From the NCBI RefSeq assembly GCF_010015475.1, contig NZ_SSNI01000008.1, positions 1-64,000 on the forward strand: 64,000 nt of DNA. The letters are read 5' to 3'. The notes below the pieces were generated by a model. The model had not been told where the DNA came from. It made no database searches and saw only the letters and a program-made list of their open reading frames with translations. Shown here piece by piece: positions 1 through 7,142 of the stretch. The position numbers were made by a program, and so were the translations under genes. The stretch is from Pontibacter pamirensis. Its GTDB lineage: Bacteria; Bacteroidota; Bacteroidia; Cytophagales; Hymenobacteraceae. Each line of letters starts with the position of its first letter. The first letter of the stretch is position 1.

Positions 1-102
1 GAAGCGCTTTGACAGTTCCGCCAGGCTCTCCCGTTCTTTCAGTGCCTCTAGGACTACTTTGGCCTTGAAGACCGCGCTGAATTTCCTTCTTGTTCCTTTC
101 AT
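1..102 (-). CDS. IS3-family transposase OrfA, N-terminal part (cut by window edge)
   Basis: The minus strand from an ATG at 102 reads 34 codons to the window edge without a stop. The peptide begins MKGTRRKFSAVFKAKVV and goes on with LEALKERESLAELSKRF. This is the start of the HTH_Tnp_1 helix-turn-helix found in the first ORF of IS3/IS150-type insertion sequences, which binds the element's terminal repeats. The rest of OrfA and all of OrfB lie outside the window. The gene points away from the NTPase gene at 147-1742, so the 5' end of the IS faces that gene. Confidence 0.85.
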   Translation of the reverse strand, partial: MKGTRRKFSAVFKAKVVLEALKERESLAELSKRF

Positions 103-131
103 TGTTCCACTAAGTTAAATGTTATACGTCA
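1..131 (-). mobile_element. 5' end of an IS3-type insertion sequence
   Basis: The transposase start at 102 is preceded on the minus strand by about 30 bases (TGACGTATAAC at 121-131, then ATTTAACTTAGTGGAACA) that would hold the terminal inverted repeat. IS3 elements begin with TG, so the boundary is placed at 131. This edge is inferred, because the other terminus and the target duplication are not in the window. The stop codon of the neighbouring NTPase gene lies only 16 bases outside this edge. Confidence 0.55.
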
Positions 132-146
132 ATTAAAGTAGTGGCC

Positions 147-1742
147 CTAAATCAAGGGAGTATTATACTCTTCTTCCAGTTCAGCAACGGTACACTTCTT
201 TGCTATGACTAAGGCTATACGTCTAGTTTCATCATTGACACCGTTGTCTGTGAAGTACGATTGTAACGTTGAGGCCATATTGTCATAGCAAAGCCTGTCC
301 AAATATTTGTAGTCTTGGTACCCGTGGAGTAGTTCAAAACTAGAGGAAAGCTGGAGAATATGTTTTACAAACTCTCTTCTCTCGCATGAAGTAAAAGGTC
401 TATATCCTTGTAGAAGAGTCAATGGGTCTGTCGGTAGCAGGATGTCAAAAGCTTCTTTGTTTAAGGTCGTAAACCAAAGCGCTGTTTCCCGAAGTTGGTT
501 TTGAACCTTTCCTGTGGCTGCGGGAGAGGTAATGAGCTGTATAGCCTGCTTAATAGGGATGCCGAGTTCGTTTAAGTGCCATGCAGCTAAGTATTCAGCG
601 TATGTCCTGTGTCTCCAAGTGAGTCTACTTTCAGTTGTACCAAGCGTAAATAAGCCTGTGTTTAGAACCTCCTGTAGCCGTTCCTGAGTTATTAAGTCTT
701 TGTAGGTGCTAGATAAGGTGAATTCATTACTAACAAGGTGGTCAATCTGTAAATCATCCTCAAGAGGTATAGAAGTGAAAGAGGGTTTGAATATGTTAGG
801 TAAATTAGAAAATACTGTATAAACGGCAATGCGGGATGCAATGCGAAGGCGTTGTTCAGGTGCCAAAGTTGCCCTACCGCTGTAAGTGGAATTTACCCCT
901 CGGCACAAATGCAAGCAGCCTTGATAAAAAATGCTACTTCTGTTACTCTCCTCTTCATGTAACTGACCGCTCTTGTAGGCCTGTATTAAGAATTCCAGTG
1001 CTACTGGATCAGCGCAGAAAGCAGCCAATTCTGCTCTTATAACTGACGCAATGAAAGCATCCGCATCTATTTCATTCTCCCTTGCAGCTAACGCCACATC
1101 TTTCTTCTGAAGAGGTGCAAGCTCTAAGACTTGTAACTGCTTGCTGCCAAAGATGCTTTCTAGCTGCTCTTTGTATAATTCATGCCATATGGCAGAGCGG
1201 CAAGAGATGCGCAGGTAAAGTTTGCGGGAACTAACCTGTATATTTACTTCCTCACTTTCCTCAGGTTCAGCATTGTCGGGATAAATGTGGAACCTGTCAC
1301 TGTTGTCATGCAGCCAATCTGTGACAGCTTCCAGAACAGTTCTTATATTCAAAAGAGCTTCATCAAGGCTATCCAGATAAAGATAAAAAGGGCCATCATT
1401 TTTTAACCATTGAGTGAATTCAGGTTTTCTTTCAAGGGAGGTGATAAGCGCTTCTTCTGATGAGCGCGAGTTAAGTGAAAAGTACAATTGATGAGTACTG
1501 TTCTCATTATCCTTATCCTTTGCTGAATCGGCTTCGAGTTTAAGTTCGGTTGTTTTCCCCATACCAGGCTCACCGAGAAGCACTAAACATCTGACATCTT
1601 TTAACTGAGCAAGTGTAAATGCTTGTCTATGTTCACTACCCCAGTGGATTTGGTCAAAGGTCGCAAATCCATTGACATCTTTTCTATAAGTAGTTCCTTG
1701 TTGTAACCAAAGTCGTTGCCAAGGATAGTTGTTAGCAGGCAT
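147..1742 (-). CDS. STAND/NACHT-like P-loop NTPase, probably C-terminally truncated
   Basis: A 531-residue protein with Walker A GEPGMGKT at about 57-64, Walker B FYLYLDSLDE at about 119-128, an arginine-bearing RISCRS segment near 178-183 and HRTYAEYLAAWHL near 378-390. The last resembles the winged-helix end of NACHT-type modules. No signal peptide or membrane segment is visible. From memory, related proteins in cyanobacteria and other bacteria begin the same way and run to well over 1000 residues with HEAT-like repeats after the NTPase. Here the frame stops just after what looks like the first helical repeat (ETRRIALVIAKKCTVAELEEE), 16 bases from an insertion sequence. Truncation is therefore likely but unproven. 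STAND NTPases often act in phage defence or signalling; that role is an inference from class and from the nearby integrase. Confidence 0.7.
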   Translation of the reverse strand: MPANNYPWQRLWLQQGTTYRKDVNGFATFDQIHWGSEHRQAFTLAQLKDVRCLVLLGEPGMGKTTELKLEADSAKDKDNENSTHQLYFSLNSRSSEEALITSLERKPEFTQWLKNDGPFYLYLDSLDEALLNIRTVLEAVTDWLHDNSDRFHIYPDNAEPEESEEVNIQVSSRKLYLRISCRSAIWHELYKEQLESIFGSKQLQVLELAPLQKKDVALAARENEIDADAFIASVIRAELAAFCADPVALEFLIQAYKSGQLHEEESNRSSIFYQGCLHLCRGVNSTYSGRATLAPEQRLRIASRIAVYTVFSNLPNIFKPSFTSIPLEDDLQIDHLVSNEFTLSSTYKDLITQERLQEVLNTGLFTLGTTESRLTWRHRTYAEYLAAWHLNELGIPIKQAIQLITSPAATGKVQNQLRETALWFTTLNKEAFDILLPTDPLTLLQGYRPFTSCERREFVKHILQLSSSFELLHGYQDYKYLDRLCYDNMASTLQSYFTDNGVNDETRRIALVIAKKCTVAELEEEYNTPLI

Positions 1743-1880
1743 ATGTTAGTAGAATATTTCATAAAGATACTAAAGTTGCATTTTGGCTGCTAAACAGGTC
1801 TATGAACTTATAGTTATATATGGCTGTCTTCTCGCTATGTAAGATAGGAGCTATGCCTGTCTTGTTTACATGCTGGATAA

Positions 1881-1911
1881 TTTAACTAACATAAAGTTAA
1901 ATTTAGTTAAA
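1881..1911. promoter_or_regulatory. Inverted repeat upstream of the NTPase gene
   Basis: TTTAACTAA (1881-1889) and TTAGTTAAA (1903-1911) form a perfect 9-bp inverted repeat with a 13-base AT-rich spacer, about 140 bases before the NTPase start. It could be an operator or a weak hairpin. There is no T-run, so it is not a terminator. The remainder of 1743-2100 shows no gene. Confidence 0.35.
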
Positions 1912-2102
1912 AATGAATAGGTGGGACCTTTGTAAGTAATAAAGGGAGCTAGCGCATGTATGCAAGCTTTATGAATTTGCTATGATGATTAAGGGCCATC
2001 AAAGTAGATTTTAATACTAAAGTTCGGCTCAGATGAGATACTAATAAGCCTATTAGAAGGAAGTGTACAGCTTTTAGTGTCCGAATAGTGTCCGAAGGTC
2101 AT

Positions 2103-2132
2103 TAAAAAAGGGCCTCAGCTGCTGCTGAGGCC
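2103..2132 (-). terminator. Rho-independent terminator
   Basis: A perfect 10-bp stem (GGGCCTCAGC / GCTGAGGCCC) with a TGCT loop at 2109-2132 is followed on the minus strand by six T residues (AAAAAA at 2103-2108). It sits 6 bases downstream of the tRNA 3'-end fragment on the same strand, as expected for the original terminator of that tRNA gene. Confidence 0.85.
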
Positions 2133-2138
2133 CTTACA

Positions 2139-2161
2139 TGTAGCCCGTAGGGGAATCGAAC
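2139..2161 (-). other. tRNA 3'-end fragment, att-like scar
   Basis: On the minus strand the sequence GTTCGATTCCCCT then ACGGGCTACA reads as a T-loop, the 3' strand of a T-stem, the 3' strand of an acceptor stem, a discriminator A and CA. It matches tRNA positions 53 to about 73. The bases to the right do not supply a T-stem 5' strand, anticodon arm or D-arm, so it is a fragment. Tyrosine integrases commonly recombine at tRNA 3' ends and leave such a copy at one boundary. An integrase gene lies 650 bases away. No intact tRNA copy is seen in the window, so the other boundary is lost or outside. Which tRNA this was cannot be said. Confidence 0.5.
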
Positions 2162-2216
2162 TATAGTTTTTTAAAAAAGAACCTTTTATTTGAAGTCTAA
2201 GGACTTTGGCAAATCA

Positions 2217-2558
2217 TCAGTACCGTCTATACTTCTTACTTTTGATTATATGTTCCTGTGCTTCCAACCGCAGTTCATCCGCGGTTCTCTTTCTGCCTCC
2301 TTTGATCCATTCCTCCAGCTCAGATCTGTAAAAATAAAGCCGCTTGCCCCTTTTGTTTACCGGCAATTCCTGGTTACAGACCTTACTGTACATGGTGGCA
2401 ACAGACACGTTGATAAATGCCGCGGCCTGGGCCGTGTTAAAAATTTCGTCTGGCTTTTGCTGCTCCTGCCGCTCCAGCAGGAGTCGCTCAATCTGGTTTA
2501 GTTTTTCATGCAGCAGGCTCACGGCCTGCGGCAATTGTTCAAATGTGTACGTTTCCAT
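2217..2558 (-). CDS. Small HTH DNA-binding protein (excisionase/MerR-like fold)
   Basis: A 113-residue soluble protein. The N-terminal third is a charged helix (LHEKLNQIERLLLERQEQQ), probably a coiled coil. A winged helix of the HTH_17 type follows at about 43-90: FNTAQAAAFINVSVATMYSKV, then a basic wing (NKRGKRLYFYRSELEEWI). Such proteins are common beside integrases in Bacteroidota mobile elements, where they act as excisionases or regulators. The gene follows the integrase on the same strand after a 256-base gap that shows no gene. A lysine/arginine-rich tail supports DNA contact. The exact role is inferred. Confidence 0.75.
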   Translation of the reverse strand: METYTFEQLPQAVSLLHEKLNQIERLLLERQEQQKPDEIFNTAQAAAFINVSVATMYSKVCNQELPVNKRGKRLYFYRSELEEWIKGGRKRTADELRLEAQEHIIKSKKYRRY

Positions 2559-2814
2559 AACTGACTTAATTTAAAGTTAAAATTGCATTGGTAATATCCT
2601 TATTGCGATAGCTGCGGCTTTCTCACCCTTTCCAGCTGATGCTGTGGCATTTCCTGGCTTCCGGGAGTGTGACTGACAAAAATCTACATCGTGATAACTG
2701 AAGGTATTAGTTAAATTGGTGGCAGGATTTCTGGCTACAGCCAATCAGCCTGAACTTAACGAGCCGCCACTCATTCTTCCTGTTGCATATAATTACTGTT
2801 CTCATTAAATTTTT

Positions 2815-3933
2815 TCAAATGTCCAGCCTGATTTTGTCAGCCGCTTCCCGTTTCACTTTGTCTATGACTTTAGCATAAATTTGGGTCGTCTTCAGCTCCC
2901 GGTGCCCCAGGAGCTTTGATACCGTGTAAATGTCTGTCCCCAGGGATAGCTGCAGGGTGGCATAGGTGTGGCGGAAGCAGTGGAAGGTAATATACTTGGT
3001 GATTCCTGCTTCTTTCACCCATTCCCTTAGCAGGGTGTTGTTGTAAGCGGAGTATTCCAGTCCCTTGAATATTCTTTCTGTTGGTGCCCCCTTCTCGCCT
3101 AATAGGCGCACAGCCTGCTCCGGGATGGGCAGGACTTCTACGCCTTTTGTCTTTTGCTGCCTGAACTGCAGGTAGTGTCCTTCAGCCTTACTTTGCTGGA
3201 GCTCCCCCCATTTTAAATTTTGAATGTCTGAGAACCGCAGTCCTGTGAGGGCCGAGAAGACTGCGGCCTGCTTCAGGAGAGGAAGGGAGCATTCGGTATC
3301 ACAAAGAGCCTGCAGCTCCTCCAGTGTCAGGTATTCCCGCTTCGTTTCGGCGGCCCTAATGGACGAAATCTTGAAGTTCAGGTCTGTCTTGAGCAGGTCA
3401 TCTTTGTATGCCTGGCGCAGGGTAGCCTTGAACTTATTGAAATAGGAGAGGGCCGTATTCCGGGATAGGGTTCTTTTCCGGCTGCGCTGGCTTTTGGCGG
3501 TGAGCAGGTATTGTTTGTAATCATCGCAGGCGGCCACATTCAGTTCGGAGAGCTTGACCCCCTCATTGAAAAACTGCTCTACATAATAGATGGAGCTTTG
3601 CCAGTTGCCGCTGTTCGACCCTGTTCGCTTTTCAGCTTGCTCCCTATAGTAGTCCAGCAGCCTCCGGTTCCGCTGTTCGGCTGATAGGAAGCCATACTGC
3701 CTGTGCTGCACTTCCAGTTGCCGCTGGGCTCGCACATTCTCTGCTAAAAGCAGTGTTTCCTTGTTGTGCTGCTTGTCAAATGGGGCCTTTGGGTTCTCGT
3801 ACACGTAAAGGCTCAGAAACTCACGGCGGGTCAGCTTGCCCGTGTCAGGGTGCGGGATGGGAGGGTAGAAGTCCAGGTAGAGCGTCTGGCGCCCCTGGGA
3901 GATGGGCTTGCGGCGTAGTTTTACTTTTGTCAT
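2815..3933 (-). CDS. Tyrosine site-specific recombinase (integrase)
   Basis: A 372-residue phage/ICE-type integrase that cuts and rejoins DNA at att sites through a 3'-phosphotyrosine link. An N-terminal arm-binding region (about 1-90) is followed by a SAM-like core-binding domain (about 90-190) and the catalytic domain. The catalytic set is complete: Arg233 (LTGLRFSDIQ), a beta-hairpin lysine near 262, His318 and Arg321 (HCFRHTYA), His344 (LLGHRELKTT) and Tyr353 (QIYAKV). The start ATG overlaps the stop of the upstream HTH gene by 4 bases, so the two are translated together. It looks intact. The nearby tRNA 3'-end fragment is a plausible former target site. Confidence 0.93.
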   Translation of the reverse strand: MTKVKLRRKPISQGRQTLYLDFYPPIPHPDTGKLTRREFLSLYVYENPKAPFDKQHNKETLLLAENVRAQRQLEVQHRQYGFLSAEQRNRRLLDYYREQAEKRTGSNSGNWQSSIYYVEQFFNEGVKLSELNVAACDDYKQYLLTAKSQRSRKRTLSRNTALSYFNKFKATLRQAYKDDLLKTDLNFKISSIRAAETKREYLTLEELQALCDTECSLPLLKQAAVFSALTGLRFSDIQNLKWGELQQSKAEGHYLQFRQQKTKGVEVLPIPEQAVRLLGEKGAPTERIFKGLEYSAYNNTLLREWVKEAGITKYITFHCFRHTYATLQLSLGTDIYTVSKLLGHRELKTTQIYAKVIDKVKREAADKIRLDI

Positions 3934-4523
3934 GGCTCTCTTGTTTTTGTTTCCTTATCTGGTTGCGTTCCAAGCAAGCTCTTTACTTGAGCCTTGGGCA
4001 CATAGGCATAAATCCCTTGCTTATACCTGGGGATACTGTTGCGTTTGATTAGTTCATGCAGGGCTTTCTCCGAAATGCGGTAAAGGGCCTGTACTTCCGA
4101 CAGGCTGTAGCAGTCGTCCGGGTTGAAAGTATCCTGGTCAGGCGACTCGGCGGGAAGCTGGAGCGGGGTGAGCTGGAAGAGGCGGTCAATGTCAGACCGT
4201 TTTATAATTGTCTTTCTTTCTGAGAGATTCACGGCTTGCAGAATGTTTTTTCTGATGAGGTTATAGACAGTCTGCCTGCTGCAACTCAGGAGCGTAGCTG
4301 TGTCCCTGATTGTCAGAAACTCTTTGGCCTTCAGGTCCTCCATCGGCTTCTCTTTAATGGCCTTTGTCTGCCGGTTGCTGGTTTCCACCTTGGCTGCCTT
4401 TTGCCTTGCCTTATACGCCCGCTTAGCGCAGGCATCCCCGCAGTACTGCGTGACTGTGGTCCTGGCGGTGAACTCCTTTCCGCAAAGCTGGCATATCCGC
4501 TGTATCTTTATGTTCGAACTCAT
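3930..4523 (-). CDS. Zinc-ribbon and double-HTH DNA-binding protein upstream of integrase
   Basis: A 197-residue protein. The N-terminus holds a four-cysteine knuckle (CQLCGKEF, then CGDACAKRAYKAR). An excisionase-like helix-turn-helix follows at about 68-115 (FLTIRDTATLLSCSRQTVYNLI) and a second HTH at about 138-188 (YSLSEVQALYRISEKALHELI). Genes of this build often precede integrases in Bacteroidota integrative elements. The gene forms a 4-base overlap with the integrase, giving one transcription unit. A perfect palindrome lies 13 bases before its start, which suggests self-repression. It could control integration and excision; that is inferred from architecture and context. Confidence 0.75.
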   Translation of the reverse strand: MSSNIKIQRICQLCGKEFTARTTVTQYCGDACAKRAYKARQKAAKVETSNRQTKAIKEKPMEDLKAKEFLTIRDTATLLSCSRQTVYNLIRKNILQAVNLSERKTIIKRSDIDRLFQLTPLQLPAESPDQDTFNPDDCYSLSEVQALYRISEKALHELIKRNSIPRYKQGIYAYVPKAQVKSLLGTQPDKETKTREP

Positions 4524-4535
4524 GTTCCGGTTAAG

Positions 4536-4560
4536 TGCTACTAAAGTTATTTTAGTAGCA
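4536..4560. promoter_or_regulatory. Palindromic operator candidate of the integrase operon
   Basis: TGCTACTAAA (4536-4545) and TTTAGTAGCA (4551-4560) form a perfect 10-bp inverted repeat with a 5-base spacer, 13 bases upstream of the HTH gene start at 4523. Position and symmetry suit binding of a dimeric repressor, perhaps the HTH protein encoded just downstream. Confidence 0.5.
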
Positions 4561-4602
4561 TTAGTGTTAATTATGTCAAGTAATTTCGCCTAATTGTTAT
4601 TT

Positions 4603-4642
4603 TGAGGTACAAAATTCCTGTACCTGATACAAGCGAGGTACA
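4603..4642. repeat. Three AGGTACA-type motifs (direct, inverted, direct)
   Basis: GAGGTACA, then its inverted form TGTACCT, then GAGGTACA again occur within 40 bases between the integrase operon and the mnmE terminator. Short repeated motifs like this are typical of integrase arm or excisionase sites. This placement near the right edge of the integrase module is suggestive only. Confidence 0.3.
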
Positions 4643-4697
4643 GATGTAGTTGAAATATACGAAGATGGCAGGAATTCGGATATGTGTTTTAAGTACT

Positions 4698-4734
4698 AAA
4701 AAAGACCGAATACGAGCCGTATACGGTCTTTTTT
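4698..4734. terminator. Bidirectional terminator downstream of mnmE
   Basis: An 11-bp stem AAAAAAGACCG / CGGTCTTTTTT is extended by 4 bp after an A-A mismatch, with loop GAGCC. It has T-runs on both strands. It lies 31 bases past the mnmE stop and separates that core gene from the accessory segment. Confidence 0.85.
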
Positions 4735-4765
4735 AGGTAGTAGTGTTTTGGTATATTTTGAGGTC

Positions 4766-6145
4766 TTATTTGCCGATGCAGAACTTAGTAAAAATATTAT
4801 CCAGCAAATCATCTGTTGTAATCTCGCCGGTTATCTCTCCTAAGGTATAAAGGGCGCGGCGGATATCGGCGGCTACGAGGTCATTGCTGACGCCGAGGGT
4901 GAGGCCGTTGAGTACATCATCGAGGGCAGCGTAGGTTTTGTTCAGGCTGTCTACGTGGCGGAGGTTGGTGACGATGGTCTGGCTTTGAGTGTTCAGCTTG
5001 CCTAGGTTCACTTTCTCCACCAGTGCCTGTTTCAGCTCTTCCAAATTGGCACTTTCTGAGGCGGAAATGGTAATTAGCCCTTCTATACTTTCAAAAGCAG
5101 CGACTTTATCCGCAGGGGCACGGTCTATCTTGTTGGCCACTGCTACTAAGGGCAACTTCTTCGGGTTGAGCCTTTCCAACTCTGCCTGTACTTCTTTGGC
5201 TGTTACTTCGGTGATGTCGAAAAGGTAAATTATCAGCGACGATTGGCTGAGCTTCTGCATGGTACGCTCTACCCCCATGGCTTCCACCTTATCAGTTGTT
5301 TCGCGGAGGCCGGCGGTGTCGATGAAGCGGAAGGTGATTCCTTCGATGTTAATTTCATCTTCTATAAAATCGCGTGTAGTGCCAGGTACATCTGACACGA
5401 TAGCTTTCTCCTCATTCAGCAGCTTGTTCAGGAGCGTGGATTTTCCAGCATTCGGGTTGCCCACAATCACGGTTGGAACCCCGTTCTTGATGACATTGCC
5501 CAGTTCAAAAGATTTCAGCAGCTCGCGGATAATCGCCTGTATGTTCAAAATAAGTGAGCGCAGCTGGTCACGGTCGGCGAACTCCACGTCTTCTTCTCCA
5601 AAGTCAAGCTCCAATTCTATCATAGAGGCAAAATGCACCAGTTCCCCGCGCAACCGCTTAATTTCCTGCGAAAAGCCGCCACGCATCTGCTTCATGGCTA
5701 CCTCATGGGAGAGGGCAGAGTCAGACGCAATTAAATCGGCTACGGCTTCGGCCTGTGCCAGGTCGAACTGCCCGTTCAGGAAAGCGCGTTTCGTAAATTC
5801 CCCGGCATTGGCCAGGCGGGCACCCTGTTTCAGCAGCAGCCGGACTATCTGCTGCACGATAAAGTCGGAGCCGTGGCACGAAATCTCCACCACGTTCTCT
5901 TTGGTATAGGAGTGAGGCGTCACAAACAGCGACACTAGTACTTCGTCCAGCACCTTGTCTTCGTCGCGTATGGTGCCGAAGTGGATTGTGTGGCTGGCCT
6001 GACTACTCAAATCCTTTCCTTTAAAGACCTTATTCGTAATGGAAATGGCCTCAGGACCGGAAAGCCGTATAACGGCTATAGCGCCCACTCCCGGCGCTGT
6101 GGCGACGGCTACTATTGTATCGCTGGAAAAATGTTGGTTTATCAA
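4766..6145 (-). CDS. mnmE: tRNA uridine-5-carboxymethylaminomethyl modification GTPase MnmE
   Basis: A 459-residue GTPase that works with MnmG to modify U34 in the wobble position of several tRNAs, in the cytoplasm. The N-terminal formyl-THF-binding domain (DTIVAVATAPGVGAIAVIRLSG) is followed by a helical domain carrying the inserted G domain. The G motifs are GNPNAGKST, TTRD, DTAGLRET and NKID. The C-terminus ends in the diagnostic FCIGK motif, with the conserved cysteine. Length is normal for the family. The start is a TTG at 6145; there is no in-frame ATG upstream before a stop at 6155-6157. The gene stands alone with its own terminator. Confidence 0.97.
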   Translation of the reverse strand: MINQHFSSDTIVAVATAPGVGAIAVIRLSGPEAISITNKVFKGKDLSSQASHTIHFGTIRDEDKVLDEVLVSLFVTPHSYTKENVVEISCHGSDFIVQQIVRLLLKQGARLANAGEFTKRAFLNGQFDLAQAEAVADLIASDSALSHEVAMKQMRGGFSQEIKRLRGELVHFASMIELELDFGEEDVEFADRDQLRSLILNIQAIIRELLKSFELGNVIKNGVPTVIVGNPNAGKSTLLNKLLNEEKAIVSDVPGTTRDFIEDEINIEGITFRFIDTAGLRETTDKVEAMGVERTMQKLSQSSLIIYLFDITEVTAKEVQAELERLNPKKLPLVAVANKIDRAPADKVAAFESIEGLITISASESANLEELKQALVEKVNLGKLNTQSQTIVTNLRHVDSLNKTYAALDDVLNGLTLGVSNDLVAADIRRALYTLGEITGEITTDDLLDNIFTKFCIGK

Positions 6146-6215
6146 ATCAGTGTATTAATCTTTGTTCAAAGTGCAAATTTACGATTTTAATAAGGGATAT
6201 AATAGGGGAGCTATT

Positions 6216-6378
6216 ACCTCTCCCCAACCCTCTCCTAAAAACAGTAGAGGGAGTCATTGCTAGTATTTTAGGCAAGGATGCGTTGTATAGGTGCCAATTG
6301 ACAGATTTTAAGCATTCAAAAAAACTGCAAGCAAAAAAACACCCTCTCCTGTTATTAGGAGAGGGCCGGGGGGAGGTT
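6216..6378. repeat. Inverted CT/GA-rich intergenic repeat (REP-like)
   Basis: CCTCTCCCCAACCCTCTCCTA near 6217-6237 and TTAGGAGAGGGCCGGGGGG near 6356-6374 are inverted copies. The right copy also folds on itself (CCCTCTCCT / AGGAGAGGG at 6343-6363), and the left copy forms a decayed version of the same hairpin. This type of CT/GA-rich palindrome is dispersed through many bacterial intergenic regions. It may help stop transcription between mnmE and the thioredoxin gene. The stop codon of the thioredoxin gene falls just inside the right arm. Confidence 0.6.
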
Positions 6379-6973
6379 AATTCTTTTTCTCATACTCCTG
6401 CCAGGTCATCTTCTTGTGATGATCTTCGCCGAAGTAGCGCAGGATGGGTGTGATGCTTTCGGCATCAAGGTAACCGGGGACTGGTGTGAGCATGTTCATC
6501 TGCTCGTCCAAGTATACCGTTGTCGGAAAGCTCATCTGGCCATTTAACAGCGCTACGGCCAGCTCGTGTGCTTTATACTCGGGCTTGAATTTGAAGGTGT
6601 GGCCTTTTAACTCAATCGGTTCCCTGCCTTCAGCGTCAAGCTTTACGGCATAGTAATATTTGTTGATGATAGCGGCCACTTTCGGATCGGTGAAGGTGTT
6701 CTTGTCCATTTTTTTGCACCAGCCACACCAGTCAGTATACACATCGACCAGGACTTTGCGCGGCTCCTGCTTCATTTTTTCAGCTGCCTGTTCTATCGTC
6801 AGCCACTGTATTTTTTCTGCTGCTGTACTGGCCTCAGCTGATGCAGTAAAGACAGCTGGTATAATTGTTTCATTTTCTGCACCTGCTAAACCTGCAGTTA
6901 ACTGTGTTTGCTGCTGGCAAGCCGAAAAAAGGACGGTAGCTAAAATGGGAAGTAGAAATGACTTTATTAACAT
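6377..6973 (-). CDS. Thioredoxin-fold lipoprotein
   Basis: A 198-residue protein from the ATG at 6973. This start is chosen because it begins a clear lipoprotein signal (MLIKSFLLPILATVLFSAC, lipobox cysteine 19). The longer frame from 7021 would bury that signal. A thioredoxin fold follows, with DWCGWCKKMD (Cys83, Cys86) and a cis-proline-type SFPTTVYLD segment. It resembles the DUF255/thioredoxin_7 proteins of Bacteroidota, which probably reduce disulfides at the periplasmic face. The partner is unknown. A spacer of about 170 bases separates it from the metal transporter genes. Its stop codon lies within the right arm of the REP-like repeat, so the repeat probably also ends its transcript. 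Confidence 0.85.
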   Translation of the reverse strand: MLIKSFLLPILATVLFSACQQQTQLTAGLAGAENETIIPAVFTASAEASTAAEKIQWLTIEQAAEKMKQEPRKVLVDVYTDWCGWCKKMDKNTFTDPKVAAIINKYYYAVKLDAEGREPIELKGHTFKFKPEYKAHELAVALLNGQMSFPTTVYLDEQMNMLTPVPGYLDAESITPILRYFGEDHHKKMTWQEYEKKN

Positions 6974-7142
6974 AAGTTTATAGTACGCTATAATATCTTC
7001 TTGATTTCTAAAACTAAACACGCCATGGTTGTAAATTGAGCTACTACAGTGATATAAAAATTCTATTTTTCAGCTCATACGGTAAAGGGTGCTTTAACCA
7101 CAACCAATTACTTTTCCCTTTACTCATAAATCATGCCTGAAG

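Noticed and set aside
2139-2161. A complete tRNA gene
   Set aside because: Only the T-loop, T-stem 3' strand and acceptor 3' strand are present. No matching 5' acceptor strand or anticodon arm occurs within 100 bases to the right.
5259-5909. 216-codon open frame on the plus strand inside mnmE
   Set aside because: It is antisense to a highly conserved gene, rich in Ser and Arg as expected for a shadow frame, and shows no family features.
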